Positions 6,273 through 6,352 of a DNA stretch of 6,352 bases are shown one piece after another. Source of the stretch: Desulfurococcales archaeon. GTDB lineage: Archaea > Thermoproteota > Thermoprotei_A > Sulfolobales > NBVN01. The position numbers and the translations under genes are program-made. The stretch covers positions 1-6,352 of the forward strand of contig JAGDWE010000008.1 in NCBI GenBank assembly GCA_023255965.1. Direction: 5' to 3'. Numbering within the stretch: the first letter of the stretch is position 1; each line of letters begins with the position of its first letter. Under the pieces are notes generated by a model, which saw only the letters and a program-made list of their open reading frames with translations, did no database searches and was not told the origin of the DNA.

Positions 6273-6352
6273 GCTGTAATTAAGCTCCATCCCATAGATC
6301 AGCATCATTGATCATCTAATTACTTACCCTGATCCTGAAATCTTACTTCAGT

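Noticed and set aside
6326..6352. Resemblance to the 3' half of a TPP riboswitch (an ACCCTGATC stretch followed by a CTGAA/TTCAG hairpin)
   Set aside because: The expected CTGAGA element some 12-15 bases upstream and the P2 pairing are absent, and the window ends before the closing part. Likely chance. A covariance search with the Rfam TPP model on extended sequence would settle it.
6320..6352. Ten-codon minus-strand open end that could be the C-terminus of a gene beyond the right edge
   Set aside because: It is too short to judge and open by chance in one of three frames; no family motif can be seen.

Overview
The window looks like chromosomal DNA from a thermophilic member of the Thermoproteota (Crenarchaeota). 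The signs are archaeal TATA-type promoters just upstream of start codons, GGTG/GGAGGTG ribosome-binding sites, a GTG start, arginine written mostly as AGG/AGA, a ThiD-ThiN fusion, a two-gene MetE arrangement and an ADP-forming acyl-CoA synthetase subunit. These are all typical of archaea. A relative of Thermoproteales such as Caldivirga, Vulcanisaeta or Pyrobaculum would fit, but the genus cannot be proved from sequence alone. The DNA is almost fully coding, with five genes and only two gaps over 100 bases. I see no rRNA, tRNA, CRISPR array or mobile element.

Layout. Positions 29-2598 (minus strand) form a translationally coupled thiamin operon: an NCS1-family permease followed by a bifunctional ThiD-ThiN protein, overlapping by 4 bases (ATGA). 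A 123-base divergent promoter region (2599-2721) separates it from a plus-strand methionine operon (2722-4754). That operon has two MetE-type proteins, again overlapping by 4 bases (GTGA). The second is a complete zinc-binding catalytic MetE domain; the first is a paralogue that has lost all four zinc ligands. Convergent to it, and overlapping its stop by 4 bases, is the alpha subunit of an ADP-forming acetyl/acyl-CoA synthetase (4751-6214, minus). Positions 6215-6352 hold that gene's promoter and otherwise no supportable gene.

How the genes work together. The permease probably imports hydroxymethylpyrimidine or a thiamin-related base, which the ThiD domain phosphorylates. The ThiN domain would join HMP-PP and thiazole phosphate into thiamin phosphate, but a histidine that is normally conserved in ThiN is glutamate here, so that second activity is uncertain. 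The methionine pair probably forms a split MetE. Its zinc-free subunit would stand in for the N-terminal half of full-length MetE, and its methyl donor is unknown. The acyl-CoA synthetase subunit conserves energy as ATP from acyl-CoA thioesters and needs an ATP-grasp beta subunit encoded elsewhere.

The points most worth a second look are the degenerate ThiN active site, the zinc-less MetE partner, and the back-to-back TATA dyad between the thiamin and methionine operons.
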